In this document: piece after piece, positions 1 through 8,023 of the stretch
Layout of the letters: the number at the start of each line of letters is the position of its first letter
Numbering within the stretch: the stretch's first letter is position 1
From: Archangiaceae bacterium
Lineage (GTDB): Bacteria; Myxococcota; Myxococcia; Myxococcales; Myxococcaceae
DNA: 64,000 nucleotides
Direction: 5' to 3'
NCBI GenBank assembly: GCA_016714225.1
Contig: JADJNS010000029.1
Coordinates: 62,001 to 126,000, forward strand
Notes under the pieces: model-generated
Seen by the model: the letters and a program-made list of their open reading frames with translations, nothing else
What the model was told of the DNA's origin: nothing
Database searches by the model: none
Position numbers and translations under genes: made by a program

Positions 1-1
1 G

Positions 2-1480
2 AACGCACCTGCGCGCTGGGGCCTGGCCGCGGCGGCGGGCGCGTTTCCCTCGCTCGGGCACGGGCTGTACGTGGCGAACGACTTCGGCACCAACGACCTG
101 TGGGCCTTTCACCGCGACGGCGGAGTCGACGGGCACGCCGCCGAGCTCGGCCTGCTCGACCCCGGCAACGGCATGGGCGTCGAGCTCGGCGACCTCGACG
201 GCGACCACCGCCTCGACGTCTACGTCACCAACATGTTCAGCAAGGCCGGCACGCGGGTGCTGGCCGGAGTGCCGGCCGGAACCGTCGAGCTCGAGCGGCT
301 GAAGAAGTTCGCCCGCGGCAACACGCTCTACCTGGCGCAGGCCGATGGCGGGTATCGCGAGTCGGCCGAGGCGCTGGGCGTGAACCGCGGGCTGTGGGCG
401 TTCGGCGCGCTGTTCGCCGACGTCGACGACGACGGCCGGCAAGAGGTCGCGGTGGCCAACGGCTACCTCAGTCGACCCGATCGAACAGATTATTGAAGCG
501 TCTGGTGGCGCCAGGTTCTGGCGTCGAGCATCACCCCGAGCAAGACCCCCGAGCGCCTGGTGCTCGGCGACGCGCGCTTTCTGCAGCGCTCGATGAAGCA
601 GAGCTTCTCGGGCTGGGAGCCGAAGAAGCTGTTCACCCGCAGCGCGAGCGGGCGCTTTCAAGAGGTGGCCAGCGTCGAAGGCTTCGAGTCGCGCGCCGAC
701 GGCCGCAGCCTGGCTGCCGACGACTTCGACGGCGACGGAGACCTGGACCTGCTGATGTTCAGCCGCAACGCTCCGCGCCTGCAGCTGTTCGAGAACGTCG
801 GCAGCGGCGGCAACGCGCTCGAGCTCGAGCTCAGGCAGCACCAGGGTCACCGCGATGCCGACGGCGCGGTGGTGCACGTCGCGGGCGTCGGCGCTTTCCC
901 GGTGGTGCTCGCGCGGGGTTACGCCACCGCGGTGAGCCCACGGGTGCACGTGGGCCTGGGCGCGCGCACCGGGGCCGAGGTGTCGGTGCAGTGGCGCGAT
1001 GGCACGCGCGAGGCGTTCGGCGCGCTCGCGAGCGGAGCCCTGTATCGCCTCGAGCAGGGCGCCGGCAGAGCCGAGACGCTGCGTGCGTTCGCGCCGCGCA
1101 AGGCGCGAGCGCCCGTTCGGTGGCCGGCCGCGCTCACCGACGTGGTGCCGGGCGGCAAGGGCGCCACCGCGGTGCAGCTGTTCATGGAGTCGTGCAAGCC
1201 GTGCCGTGCCGAAGTCCCGGCGCTGAACGCGCTGCACGCGCAGGGCGTGCAGGTGGTCGGCCTCGGGCTCCACCCGCCGAAGGAGCTCGCCGGCGTGAAG
1301 CAGCGGCTCGGCATTCGCTACCCGGTGGCTCCGCTGCCCGGGGCCATCGCCGAGGCGTTCGAGGGCCCGCAGGGTCTGCAGCTGCCGACGGTGCTGCTCT
1401 ACGGCGCCGATGGGAAGCTGGCGCGCATCGCCACTGGCGCCGCGAAGCTCGAGTGGCCCGGTGCTGACGCTTCACCCTGA
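2..1480 (+). CDS. FG-GAP/VCBS-repeat, ASPIC/UnbV and C-terminal redoxin protein, 5'-partial, with an in-frame stop
   Basis: The reading frame is already open at the left edge, so the N-terminus is missing. The first part contains Ca-binding FG-GAP type repeats (for example GDLDGDHRLDVYV and FADVDDDGRQEVAVANGY). The same frame continues after a TGA at 494-496 into WWRQV, another FG-GAP repeat (DDFDGDGDLDLLMFSRN) and an ASPIC/UnbV-like segment. It ends in a TlpA/thioredoxin-like domain with a CKPC active site at about 1195-1206. The family (CRTAC1/UnbV) is secreted and proposed to bind Ca or act in adhesion; the redoxin tail suggests periplasmic or surface thiol chemistry (inference). Because the frame is unchanged across the TGA, the break is a point nonsense mutation or a base-call error, not a frameshift. 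If the stop is real, an internal start near 560 would give a 306-aa product. Confidence 0.7.
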
Positions 1481-1537
1481 CGCCGCGTCGTGCCGTTCTT
1501 GAGTCCGCGAAACGGCCGTGGTCGTCTGCCGGCGCCC

Positions 1538-2368
1538 ATGCTCCGCTCATTCGCTCTGTTGTTGGCGTCGACGCTCGCGGTCTCGAGCTGCAACTGCGGC
1601 TTTTCGCCCGTCGACGATTGCCAGGGCATGGTGTGCGACGCCGGCAGCGGCGCGGGCGGCGGTGGAGGAACCGCGGGTGGAGGCGCCACCGCGGGCGGCA
1701 GCGCCACTGCGGGAGGAGGTGCCACGGCAGGTGGAGGTGCCACGGCAGGTGGAGGCGCCACCGCGGGAGGAGGCGCCACGGCGGGTGGAGGTGCCACGGC
1801 GGGTGGAAGTGCCACCGCGGGCGGAGGCGCCATGGGCGGGGGCGACGCGGGTGCGCTCGCGCCGCCGTTCACGTTCGACGCGGGCTTTGCGGCGTGCGAG
1901 CCGAACCTGCTGCCTCCTCCGTTTGCCCCCGACTACGACGCGGTCTTCGTGCAGGGCGTCGCTGGCCGGTTGGGCGCGGTGAACTACACCCACTGGGGCT
2001 ACTCGGCCGGCACGTCGTCGCAGAAGGGCAGCCAGCACTTCACCAACGGCGCGTACCAAAAGCGCAACACGCCGCCCGACTTCTTCGACACCGGGCTGTG
2101 GCTGTGGCCCAACGTGCCGGTGGTCGACAACCAGGAGTACGTGGCGAGAAACGACAACCAGTACGACCCGCCCCCGTTCATCGACTTTCGCCTCTCGGCG
2201 TTTCCGGGAGGAGCGTACTGCCCGCGCGGCGCCGGCTGGGGCCGCATCAACTTCAGCGCCTTCCACTTCGGCATCAGCAATCACCCACCGTCTGAAGGCA
2301 CGTTCGCTTTCGAGTGCCCCGACGCCGGCATCTCGGTGCGGGGCTGCTTCCACTACGGCACGTTCTAG
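1538..2368 (+). CDS. Lipoprotein with GGGATA-type spacer repeats
   Basis: 276 residues. The start is chosen at the ATG giving MLRSFALLLASTLAVSSCNC, a good lipoprotein signal with the lipidated Cys at about residue 18; an upstream in-frame ATG at 1490 would bury this signal. Residues of roughly 45-105 are a Gly/Ala/Thr spacer repeating GGGATA about ten times, encoded by 18-bp DNA repeats at about 1668-1830. This kind of flexible linker holds myxobacterial outer-membrane lipoprotein domains away from the surface. The C-terminal 170 residues (YDAVFVQGVAGRLGAVNYTH onward) are rich in aromatic residues and look like a folded secreted domain, but I do not recognise the family. It follows the UnbV gene on the same strand by 57 bp and may be co-transcribed. 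Confidence 0.75.
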   Translation: MLRSFALLLASTLAVSSCNCGFSPVDDCQGMVCDAGSGAGGGGGTAGGGATAGGSATAGGGATAGGGATAGGGATAGGGATAGGGATAGGSATAGGGAMGGGDAGALAPPFTFDAGFAACEPNLLPPPFAPDYDAVFVQGVAGRLGAVNYTHWGYSAGTSSQKGSQHFTNGAYQKRNTPPDFFDTGLWLWPNVPVVDNQEYVARNDNQYDPPPFIDFRLSAFPGGAYCPRGAGWGRINFSAFHFGISNHPPSEGTFAFECPDAGISVRGCFHYGTF

Positions 2369-2501
2369 GGCTCCCGACCCAGTTGCAGGCGGGGCCCCTC
2401 TCGAAGCGCCGGGGGGAGGCGATGGGGGCACCGGGCCGGAATGTCGAAACTTGTAGGGTTCCGCGTTCCGGTTACAGGTGCGCGAAATTACGACTGCGGA
2501 A

Positions 2502-2521
2502 TTCGGATTCCGGAATCCGAA
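2502..2521. repeat. 20-bp perfect palindrome
   Basis: TTCGGATTCCGGAATCCGAA is an exact self-complementary 20-mer with no central spacer, in a relatively AT-richer stretch 270 bp upstream of the TetR gene. It could be a protein-binding site (dyad) or a cruciform-forming element. There is no T-tract on either side, so a terminator is unlikely. Confidence 0.6.
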
Positions 2522-2764
2522 AACTTTGAACTTCGAGGGCGTGTGACCCCCAGGCAGCTCCCGGCCTGGCGCTCGCAGTTCTCGAGAAGTGGAGCGTGTC
2601 GGTTCGCCTCATCTGCTGGTCCGGGCTCCGGCGATCGCGTCTTGGGGCAGAATCGCCTCGACCGCGCTCGGGTCGGCGATCGACAGCGGCTTGTCCGGCC
2701 GGGCGAGAGCAACTCCGTAGAGCGTCGGGAGTGCTCATGGCGTTCTCGGTGGGTGGCGGTTACA

Positions 2765-2779
2765 CGGAACATCGTTCCG
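2765..2779. promoter_or_regulatory. Putative TetR operator
   Basis: CGGAAC-ATC-GTTCCG is a perfect 6-bp inverted repeat with a 3-nt spacer, ending 13 nt before the TetR start codon. TetR-family repressors usually bind short dyads of this size that overlap their own promoter, so autoregulation is the simplest reading (inference). Confidence 0.5.
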
Positions 2780-2792
2780 CTACGTCAACGCG

Positions 2793-3383
2793 ATGAAGAA
2801 GCCCAACCGAGCCGACGCCCAACGCAACCTCGACGCGCTGCTCGAAGCGGCAAAGGTGGTCTTCGGCCGGTCGGGAGTCGATGCGCCGGTGCGCGACATC
2901 GCCACCCGCGCGGGGGTGGGCATCGCCACCGTCTACCGGCATTTCCCGCAGCGTGCCGAGCTGATCGCCGCGGTGTACCGGCGGGAGGTCGACGGCTGTG
3001 CCGCCGCTGCCGAGGCCCTGGCGCGCGAGCACCCGCCCTTCGAGGCGCTGACCCACTGGCTGCACCGCTTCACCCGACTGATTGCCACCAAGCGTGGGCT
3101 CGCCGCTTCGCTGAACCACCGCGACAGCGCCTACCAGGCGCTGCCCGCCTACTTCCGCGTGCATCTCGAGCCGGTGCTCCGCTCGCTGCTCGACGCCGCC
3201 GCTTCGCAGGGCCAGGTGCGCGACGACGTCGACGCGTACGAGCTGCTGCGTGGCGTGGCCAACCTCTGCGTAGCGCTGGCCGACGTCGGCCCGGGTCACA
3301 GCCAGCGCATGGTCGACCTGCTCATCGACGGGCTGCGCCACGGCGCCGTCTCGGGCTCTCGACTCCGGAGCGTCGGTCGATGA
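2793..3383 (+). CDS. TetR/AcrR family transcriptional regulator
   Basis: 196 residues, normal for the family. The N-terminal helix-turn-helix spans about residues 10-58, with the typical core DIATRAGVGIATVYRHF and a preceding AAKVVFGRSGVDAPVRDIA helix. The rest is an all-helical ligand-binding domain of the type often annotated TetR_C_33. It is the first gene of a two-gene unit: its stop overlaps the start of the LRR gene (ATGA). A dyad immediately upstream is a plausible self-operator. The ligand is unknown. Confidence 0.9.
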   Translation: MKKPNRADAQRNLDALLEAAKVVFGRSGVDAPVRDIATRAGVGIATVYRHFPQRAELIAAVYRREVDGCAAAAEALAREHPPFEALTHWLHRFTRLIATKRGLAASLNHRDSAYQALPAYFRVHLEPVLRSLLDAAASQGQVRDDVDAYELLRGVANLCVALADVGPGHSQRMVDLLIDGLRHGAVSGSRLRSVGR

Positions 3384-4177
3384 ACGCCCCCGACCCCAAC
3401 GACGCACGGGCGCTGCGCGTATGGGCCGACGTGCTGCTGCGGGCTGGAGACCTGCGGGGTGAGCTCGTGCAGCTCAGCTCGCTGACGAAGCCGACCGCCG
3501 CGCAGACGCGCCGTCTCGAGGTGCTGAGAACCGAGCACGGCGGCGCGCTGGTCGGCCCGGCGCGGCCCTACCTGCGGAGCTGGACCTTCGGTCAAGGCGG
3601 GCTCGTGGCCTCGGTGGTCACCGAGGCCCGGCTGTTCGTCGAGGGGTTCGAAGAGATCGTCGCGCTGCACCCGAGACTGCACGTCACCGTCACCGCGCTG
3701 CGCACGCCCGCAATGATCGACCACTTCGCGCGGCTCCCCCTCTCGCGCGTCCACTACCTCTCTCTGGAGTGGACCAAGGTCACCGATGCGACCCTGAGTC
3801 GCCTCGCTCCGGCGCTCGAGGGCGTGAAGAACCTGAGCCTGGCGTTCAACGAGGTCACCGCGGCCGGCCTCTCGGCGCTCGCGCCCCACGCGGCCGGACT
3901 CGAGTTTCTCGGCCTGGGTACCTCGATCAAGCAGCGCGCGAACGGCGACGTCGTCGGCCGCGGGTGGGTCGACTGCCTCTGCGCCACGCCGGCGTTTCAC
4001 AACCTGCGCGCGGTGACGATGTACAACTACCATTCGCCGCCGAGCGAAGCCGACCTCGAGCGGCTGCTCCAGCTGCCGCGCATCAAGCACATCGGGCTGG
4101 GCACCCCGTACCCGCTCGACCGGCTCGATCTCCTCAAGGCTCAAGAGGCGGCGACCATCGCGCGCCCGGCACCGTGA
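3380..4177 (+). CDS. TIGR02996-domain / leucine-rich repeat protein
   Basis: 265 residues. The N-terminal ~45 residues (NAPDPNDARALRVWADVLL...GDLRGELVQL) match the TIGR02996 'repeat-companion' domain found mainly in Myxococcota and Planctomycetota ahead of LRR or other repeat proteins. The rest contains leucine-rich repeats (for example VHYLSLEWTKVTDATLSRL and NLSLAFNEVTAAGLSALAPH). There is no signal peptide, so it is probably cytoplasmic, perhaps a protein-interaction adaptor. It starts inside the stop codon of the TetR gene (ATGA), so the two are translationally coupled. Function unknown. Confidence 0.8.
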   Translation: MNAPDPNDARALRVWADVLLRAGDLRGELVQLSSLTKPTAAQTRRLEVLRTEHGGALVGPARPYLRSWTFGQGGLVASVVTEARLFVEGFEEIVALHPRLHVTVTALRTPAMIDHFARLPLSRVHYLSLEWTKVTDATLSRLAPALEGVKNLSLAFNEVTAAGLSALAPHAAGLEFLGLGTSIKQRANGDVVGRGWVDCLCATPAFHNLRAVTMYNYHSPPSEADLERLLQLPRIKHIGLGTPYPLDRLDLLKAQEAATIARPAP

Positions 4178-4228
4178 CCTGCGCAGAGACGCCGCGCGCC
4201 GCCCGCCAGGGGCTAAGCTTCGGGGTCG

Positions 4229-5509
4229 ATGTTCCGGTCGGCGGTTCTCCTCATCGCGCTCGGCGCAACGGGCTGCACCTGCGAGACGGGTGCGCTCGAC
4301 GACCGGGTGTTTGCCTGCAACACCCCTGAAGAATGCCTGACCGGTTGGTCGTGCCTCGATGGGGTGTGCTCCCAGGTCACCGCAGCCTCCGACGGAGGCC
4401 TCGATGCGGGGCTCCCCGACGCGGGCCCGTCAGACGCCGGACCATCAGACGCCGGTGCTCTCGATGCCGGAGCTTCCGACGGCGGTGCTTCCGACGGCGG
4501 TGCTTCCGACGGCGGTGCCTCCGACGGCGGCGCCTCCGATGCCGGCACTCCCGATGCGGGCAGCTGGTGGGACCCCGCGTTCGGGCTGCGCCGGCCCATC
4601 ACGGTGAGCACCGGCACCGCCGCCATCGCGGCCGGCTACGCGGTGCGCATCTCCTTCGATCACGCCGCGCTCGTCGCCGCGTCGAAGTCGCGCGCCGATG
4701 GAGAAGATCTGCGCATCGCCTGCAGCGGCTCGGCCGGCTGGGCCGAGGTCGATCGCGTGCTCGACACCGGCAGCGCGTTCAACAGCCCCAGCACCACGCT
4801 GTGGTTCAAGTTCCCGCAGTCGCTTGCCGCGAGCGGCTCTGACGCGCGCTGTTCGCTCTACTTCCAGAAGCCCATCGCTGCTGCCGCGCCCTCAGACCCC
4901 GGCAAGGTGTTTCTCTTCGCCGACGACTTCGAGTCGGGCACGCTCTCGAAGTGGTCGATCAACGCGGGTGGCGGCAGCTACCGGAGCTCGAGCAGCCAGA
5001 CGCACCGGGGCCAGTTCTCGGCCGAGCTGCCCGCCGAGAACGACTTCGAGCGGCAGATGGTGGCCAGCCCCGCGCTCTCGGTGGCCGACGTGTACTTCGA
5101 GTCGTGGTGGCGCCTCACCTCGACGGTGGTCGACATCTCGCAGCTGGTGCGCTCGCGAACGGGCTCGAACTACCAGACCAACCTCGAAGGCGCGGCCGGC
5201 TGGGACATCGCCAAGACCATCGGCGCGACCTGGAGCGAGCTCGCCCCGAACCGGGGCGCGCCCGGCACCAGCGCCTGGGTGCGCGTCGGCGTCGGCATCT
5301 ACGGCACGCGCATGCGCGTCTTCCTCGACGGCGCGCAGCTCAACCCCATCACCGGTTCGCTCGACGTCGGCGCCGAGCTCGCCTCGGGCAACGTCGGGTT
5401 CAGCAAGTGGCACGTCGGGCCCGGTTCGTGGTGGGTCGACGATGCCATCGCGCGACCCTGGGTCGACCCCGAGCCCACCACCTCGCTCGGTGCCGAACAG
5501 ACGCAGTAA
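4229..5509 (+). CDS. DUF2341-containing lipoprotein with concanavalin-like C-terminal domain
   Basis: 426 residues. The lipoprotein signal is MFRSAVLLIALGATGC (Cys at about 16). A short Cys-rich stretch follows (FACNTPEECLTGWSCLDGVC), then a DGGASDGGASDAG spacer (about residues 50-110), then a DUF2341-like beta domain (PITVSTGT... to YFQKP). The last ~190 residues (FADDFESGTLSKW onward) resemble LamG/concanavalin-like jelly rolls. The overall design, a lipid anchor, stalk and carbohydrate-binding-like domains, suggests a surface-exposed adhesin or glycan-binding protein (inference). It is probably its own transcription unit; the EVE gene begins 18 bp later. Confidence 0.8.
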   Translation: MFRSAVLLIALGATGCTCETGALDDRVFACNTPEECLTGWSCLDGVCSQVTAASDGGLDAGLPDAGPSDAGPSDAGALDAGASDGGASDGGASDGGASDGGASDAGTPDAGSWWDPAFGLRRPITVSTGTAAIAAGYAVRISFDHAALVAASKSRADGEDLRIACSGSAGWAEVDRVLDTGSAFNSPSTTLWFKFPQSLAASGSDARCSLYFQKPIAAAAPSDPGKVFLFADDFESGTLSKWSINAGGGSYRSSSSQTHRGQFSAELPAENDFERQMVASPALSVADVYFESWWRLTSTVVDISQLVRSRTGSNYQTNLEGAAGWDIAKTIGATWSELAPNRGAPGTSAWVRVGVGIYGTRMRVFLDGAQLNPITGSLDVGAELASGNVGFSKWHVGPGSWWVDDAIARPWVDPEPTTSLGAEQTQ

Positions 5510-5527
5510 CGGGTAGAAGGGCCGCCG

Positions 5528-6001
5528 ATGCCCGCGTACTGGATGATGAAGAGCGAGCCCGACGTCTTCTCGATCGAAGACCTCGAGCGCGACCGGCTCA
5601 CCGGTTGGGAGTCGGTGCGCAACTACCTGGCGCGGAACTTCATGCGCGACCAGATGCGCGACGGCGACCTGGTGCTCTTCTACCACTCCAACGGCGAGCC
5701 CTCGGGCGTCGCGGGCCTGGCCCGGGTGAAGGGCGGCCCGGTCGACGACCCCACCCAGTTCGACCCGAAGAGCCCGTACTACGACCCGAAGAGCACCCGC
5801 GCCGCCCCGCGTTGGCAGATGGTCAACGTCGAGTTCGTCGAGCGGTTTCCGCAGGTGCTCTCGCTCGCCACCCTGCGCCGGCAGCGCGCGCTGAAGAAGA
5901 TGGGCGTGCTGCAGAAGGGCCAGCGGCTCTCGGTGATGCCGGTCGAGCCCCGCCACTTCGACGCGGTGGTGCAGCTCGGCCGCTCGGTCACTCGAAGTTG
6001 A
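5528..6001 (+). CDS. EVE domain-containing protein
   Basis: 157 residues, the full length of the single-domain bacterial EVE family (THYN1-like). Hallmarks are the N-terminal YWMMKSEPDVFSIEDL, the GWESVRNYLARNFMRD segment, GDLVLFYHSN and GVAGLARV. EVE domains have a PUA-like fold and bind modified bases such as 5-methyl- or hydroxymethylcytosine; bacterial singletons are also proposed to act in RNA modification or defence. The 3' end overlaps the convergent pilT-like gene by 14 bp. No other defence gene lies next to it, so a housekeeping role is equally likely. Confidence 0.9.
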   Translation: MPAYWMMKSEPDVFSIEDLERDRLTGWESVRNYLARNFMRDQMRDGDLVLFYHSNGEPSGVAGLARVKGGPVDDPTQFDPKSPYYDPKSTRAAPRWQMVNVEFVERFPQVLSLATLRRQRALKKMGVLQKGQRLSVMPVEPRHFDAVVQLGRSVTRS

Positions 6002-7064
6002 GCGCGCGCTCGAAGTCGGCCTTGTTCGAGGCGCCGGCCATCGCGGTCTCGAGGGTGATGACGTTGTTCCGGTAGAGGTCGGTGAGGTGCTGGTCGAACG
6101 ACTGCATGCTGTAGGTCGTGCGCGACTTCTCGATCACGTCTTTCAGCGCGCCGGTGCGGGCGGCGTCGATGATGTACTCCTGCGTGGTCTTGGTCTGGGT
6201 CATGATCTCCATCGCCAGCGCCATGCCCTTGCCGTCGGCGCGCGGCAGCAGCCGCTGCGAGAGGGTGGCCTTGAGCGACTCGGCCAGCCGCATGCGCACC
6301 TGGCTGTGCTCGTCGGCCGAGTAGAACGAGAGCAGGCGCCCGATGGTCTTGATCGCGTCGGTGGTGTGCACCGTGGCCAGCACCAGGTGACCCGTCTCGG
6401 CGGCCTTGAGCGCGATGTCGACGGTCTCGTGGTCACGCATCTCGCCGACCAGGATGACGTCGGGGTCCTGCCGCAGGGCGGCGCGCAAGGCGATGCTGAA
6501 GTCGGTGGTGTCGAGGCCGATCTCCCGCTGGCTGATCGACGCGCGGATGTTGGCGTGCACGAACTCGATCGGGTCTTCGATGGTGAGAATGTGCACCGCC
6601 TCGGCCGCGTTGATGGCGTTGATCATCGCCGCGAGGGTGGTGGTCTTGCCCGAGCCGGTGGCGCCGGTGACCAGCACCAGCCCGCGCTCGTAGCTGCAGA
6701 TGGTCTTCACGATGGGCGGCAGGTTCAGCCCTTCGAGGGTCGGGATCTGGGTGGGTATCACCCGCAGCACCAGCGCCAGCGAGCCACGCTGCCGGTACAC
6801 GTTCACCCGAAAGCGCGCCACGCCGTTGATGGCGTACGAGGTGTCGAGCTCTTGCAGGGTGTCGATGCCGCTCTGCAGCGCGACGTCGGTGATGCAGTTG
6901 AGGGCCAGCTGGCGGGTGTGCGGCGGCATCAGCTTCTCGCTCTTCACCGTGCGGAGCTGCCCGTTGACCCGGAAGGTGGGCGGGTCGCCCGGGCGGAAGT
7001 GCACGTCACTGGCGCCCTGCGCGACGGCGTAGGTCAGCACCTTGTTCATCGTCGCGATGTCCAT
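5988..7064 (-). CDS. pilT: PilT/PilU-type twitching-motility ATPase
   Basis: 358 residues. It is a GspE/PilT secretion ATPase with the N-terminal PAS-like region (SDVHFRPGDPPTFRVNGQL), Walker A GATGSGKTTT at about residues 134-143, an Asp box (TIEDPIEFVH), Walker B DPDVILVGEMRD and a His box (GHLVLATVHTTDA). These retract type IV pili by depolymerising pilin at the inner membrane. The C-terminus lacks the classical AIRNLIREGK motif and has an acidic/aromatic replacement (IEKSRTTYSMQSFDQHL), so it may be a PilU-like paralogue rather than the main PilT. It stands alone and overlaps the EVE gene tail-to-tail. Confidence 0.88.
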   Translation of the reverse strand: MDIATMNKVLTYAVAQGASDVHFRPGDPPTFRVNGQLRTVKSEKLMPPHTRQLALNCITDVALQSGIDTLQELDTSYAINGVARFRVNVYRQRGSLALVLRVIPTQIPTLEGLNLPPIVKTICSYERGLVLVTGATGSGKTTTLAAMINAINAAEAVHILTIEDPIEFVHANIRASISQREIGLDTTDFSIALRAALRQDPDVILVGEMRDHETVDIALKAAETGHLVLATVHTTDAIKTIGRLLSFYSADEHSQVRMRLAESLKATLSQRLLPRADGKGMALAMEIMTQTKTTQEYIIDAARTGALKDVIEKSRTTYSMQSFDQHLTDLYRNNVITLETAMAGASNKADFERALNFE

Positions 7065-7123
7065 CGGGCGCCCATCGTGCCACGAACGGGCCGGGCGCCT
7101 ACTGCGAACCGGTCAGTCGAAAC

Positions 7124-7143
7124 CTGTTGTGAATTTGCAACAG
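7124..7143. promoter_or_regulatory. Inverted repeat in divergent promoter region
   Basis: CTGTTG-TGAATTTG-CAACAG has perfect 6-bp arms and an AT-rich 8-nt centre. It sits between the divergent pilT-like gene (start 7064) and the dioxygenase gene (start 7200). The position and AT-richness in otherwise GC-rich DNA fit an operator, but no regulator is assigned. Confidence 0.35.
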
Positions 7144-7199
7144 CGAGTTGCGGCAATCGCGCGAGACAGCGGGGCGCCTCGCGCATCAAGTCCGACGTG

Positions 7200-8015
7200 A
7201 TGAGCACCACCACCCCCGCACGCACTCCGGCCGTGTTTCTACCCCACGGCGGCGGCCCCTGGCCGTTCGTCGACATGCCGTTCGGAACCGCGAGCGAGAA
7301 AGAGGGGCTCATCGACTACCTGCGCTCGGTGCGCGAGCTCTTGCGGTCGCCGCCCCGGGCGCTGCTGGTGGTCTCGGCGCATTGGGAAGAGCGGGTGCCC
7401 ACGCTGATGACCTCGGCGCACCCGCCGATGCTCTACGACTATTACGGCTTCCCGCGCGAGTCGTACGCCATCACCTGGCCGGCGCCCGGCGAGCCCCAGG
7501 TCGCCGCGCGGGCGCAGCAGCTGCTCGAGCAGGCCGGCATCGAGAGCGCGAGCGACCCCGAGCGCGGCTACGACCACGGCACGTTCGTGCCGCTGAAGGT
7601 GACCTGGCCGAACGCCGAGGTGCCGACCGTGCAGCTCAGCCTGAAGCGCGGGCTCGACCCCGCCGAGCACCTGAGCATCGGCCGCGCGCTGGCGCCGCTG
7701 CGCGATGAGGGCGTCTTCATCATCGGCAGCGGCATGACCTTTCACAACCTGCGCGCCTTCTCAGACCCTCGCGCCGGGCAGGTCTCGGAGCAGTTCGACG
7801 CGTGGCTGCGCGAGGCCGCGACCCTCGAGCCAGAGGCACGCGACGCGGCGCTGACCCGGTGGGCGACGGCGCCGGCGGCTCGCCTGGCCCACCCGCGTGA
7901 AGAGCACCTGCTGCCGCTGATGGTCATCGCCGGAGCGGCGGGGGCCGATCGCGGGGTGGTGGCGTACAACCAGCGCTTCGCCTCAGTGCGGCTCTCGGCG
8001 TACCACTTCGGTTGA
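7200..8015 (+). CDS. LigB/DODA-type extradiol ring-cleavage dioxygenase
   Basis: 271 residues, matching the class III extradiol dioxygenase family (LigB; YgiD/DODA). The start is the ATG giving MSTTTPARTPAVFLPHGGGP; a GTG one codon upstream is possible. Family signatures are FLPHGGGPWPF near the N-terminus, LLVVSAHWEE, YDYYGFPRESY, GYDHGTFVPLKV, IIGSGMTFHNLRAF and EEHLLPLMVIAGAA. The conserved His residues in the first, second and fourth of these would bind the catalytic metal. It likely opens a catechol-type ring; the substrate cannot be told from sequence. It is convergent with the DUF2723 gene. Confidence 0.88.
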   Translation: MSTTTPARTPAVFLPHGGGPWPFVDMPFGTASEKEGLIDYLRSVRELLRSPPRALLVVSAHWEERVPTLMTSAHPPMLYDYYGFPRESYAITWPAPGEPQVAARAQQLLEQAGIESASDPERGYDHGTFVPLKVTWPNAEVPTVQLSLKRGLDPAEHLSIGRALAPLRDEGVFIIGSGMTFHNLRAFSDPRAGQVSEQFDAWLREAATLEPEARDAALTRWATAPAARLAHPREEHLLPLMVIAGAAGADRGVVAYNQRFASVRLSAYHFG

Positions 8016-8023
8016 GCGGCCCT

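Larger units (their letters stand above)
2369..2792. other. Intergenic region with palindrome and possible gene remnant
   Basis: About 420 bp without a convincing intact gene. It holds a 20-bp perfect palindrome (2502-2521), an inverted repeat just upstream of the TetR gene (2765-2779), and on the minus strand a short open stretch (2734 to a TGA at 2609) that reads like protein (ALPTLYGVALARPDKPLS) but has no start codon. TetR genes often have a divergent target gene, so this could be the 3' remnant of one; that is speculative. Confidence 0.4.

Noticed and set aside
494..496. Selenocysteine codon in the UnbV gene
   Set aside because: Residue context is not redox-related and no SECIS-like hairpin was noticed; mutation or error is simpler.
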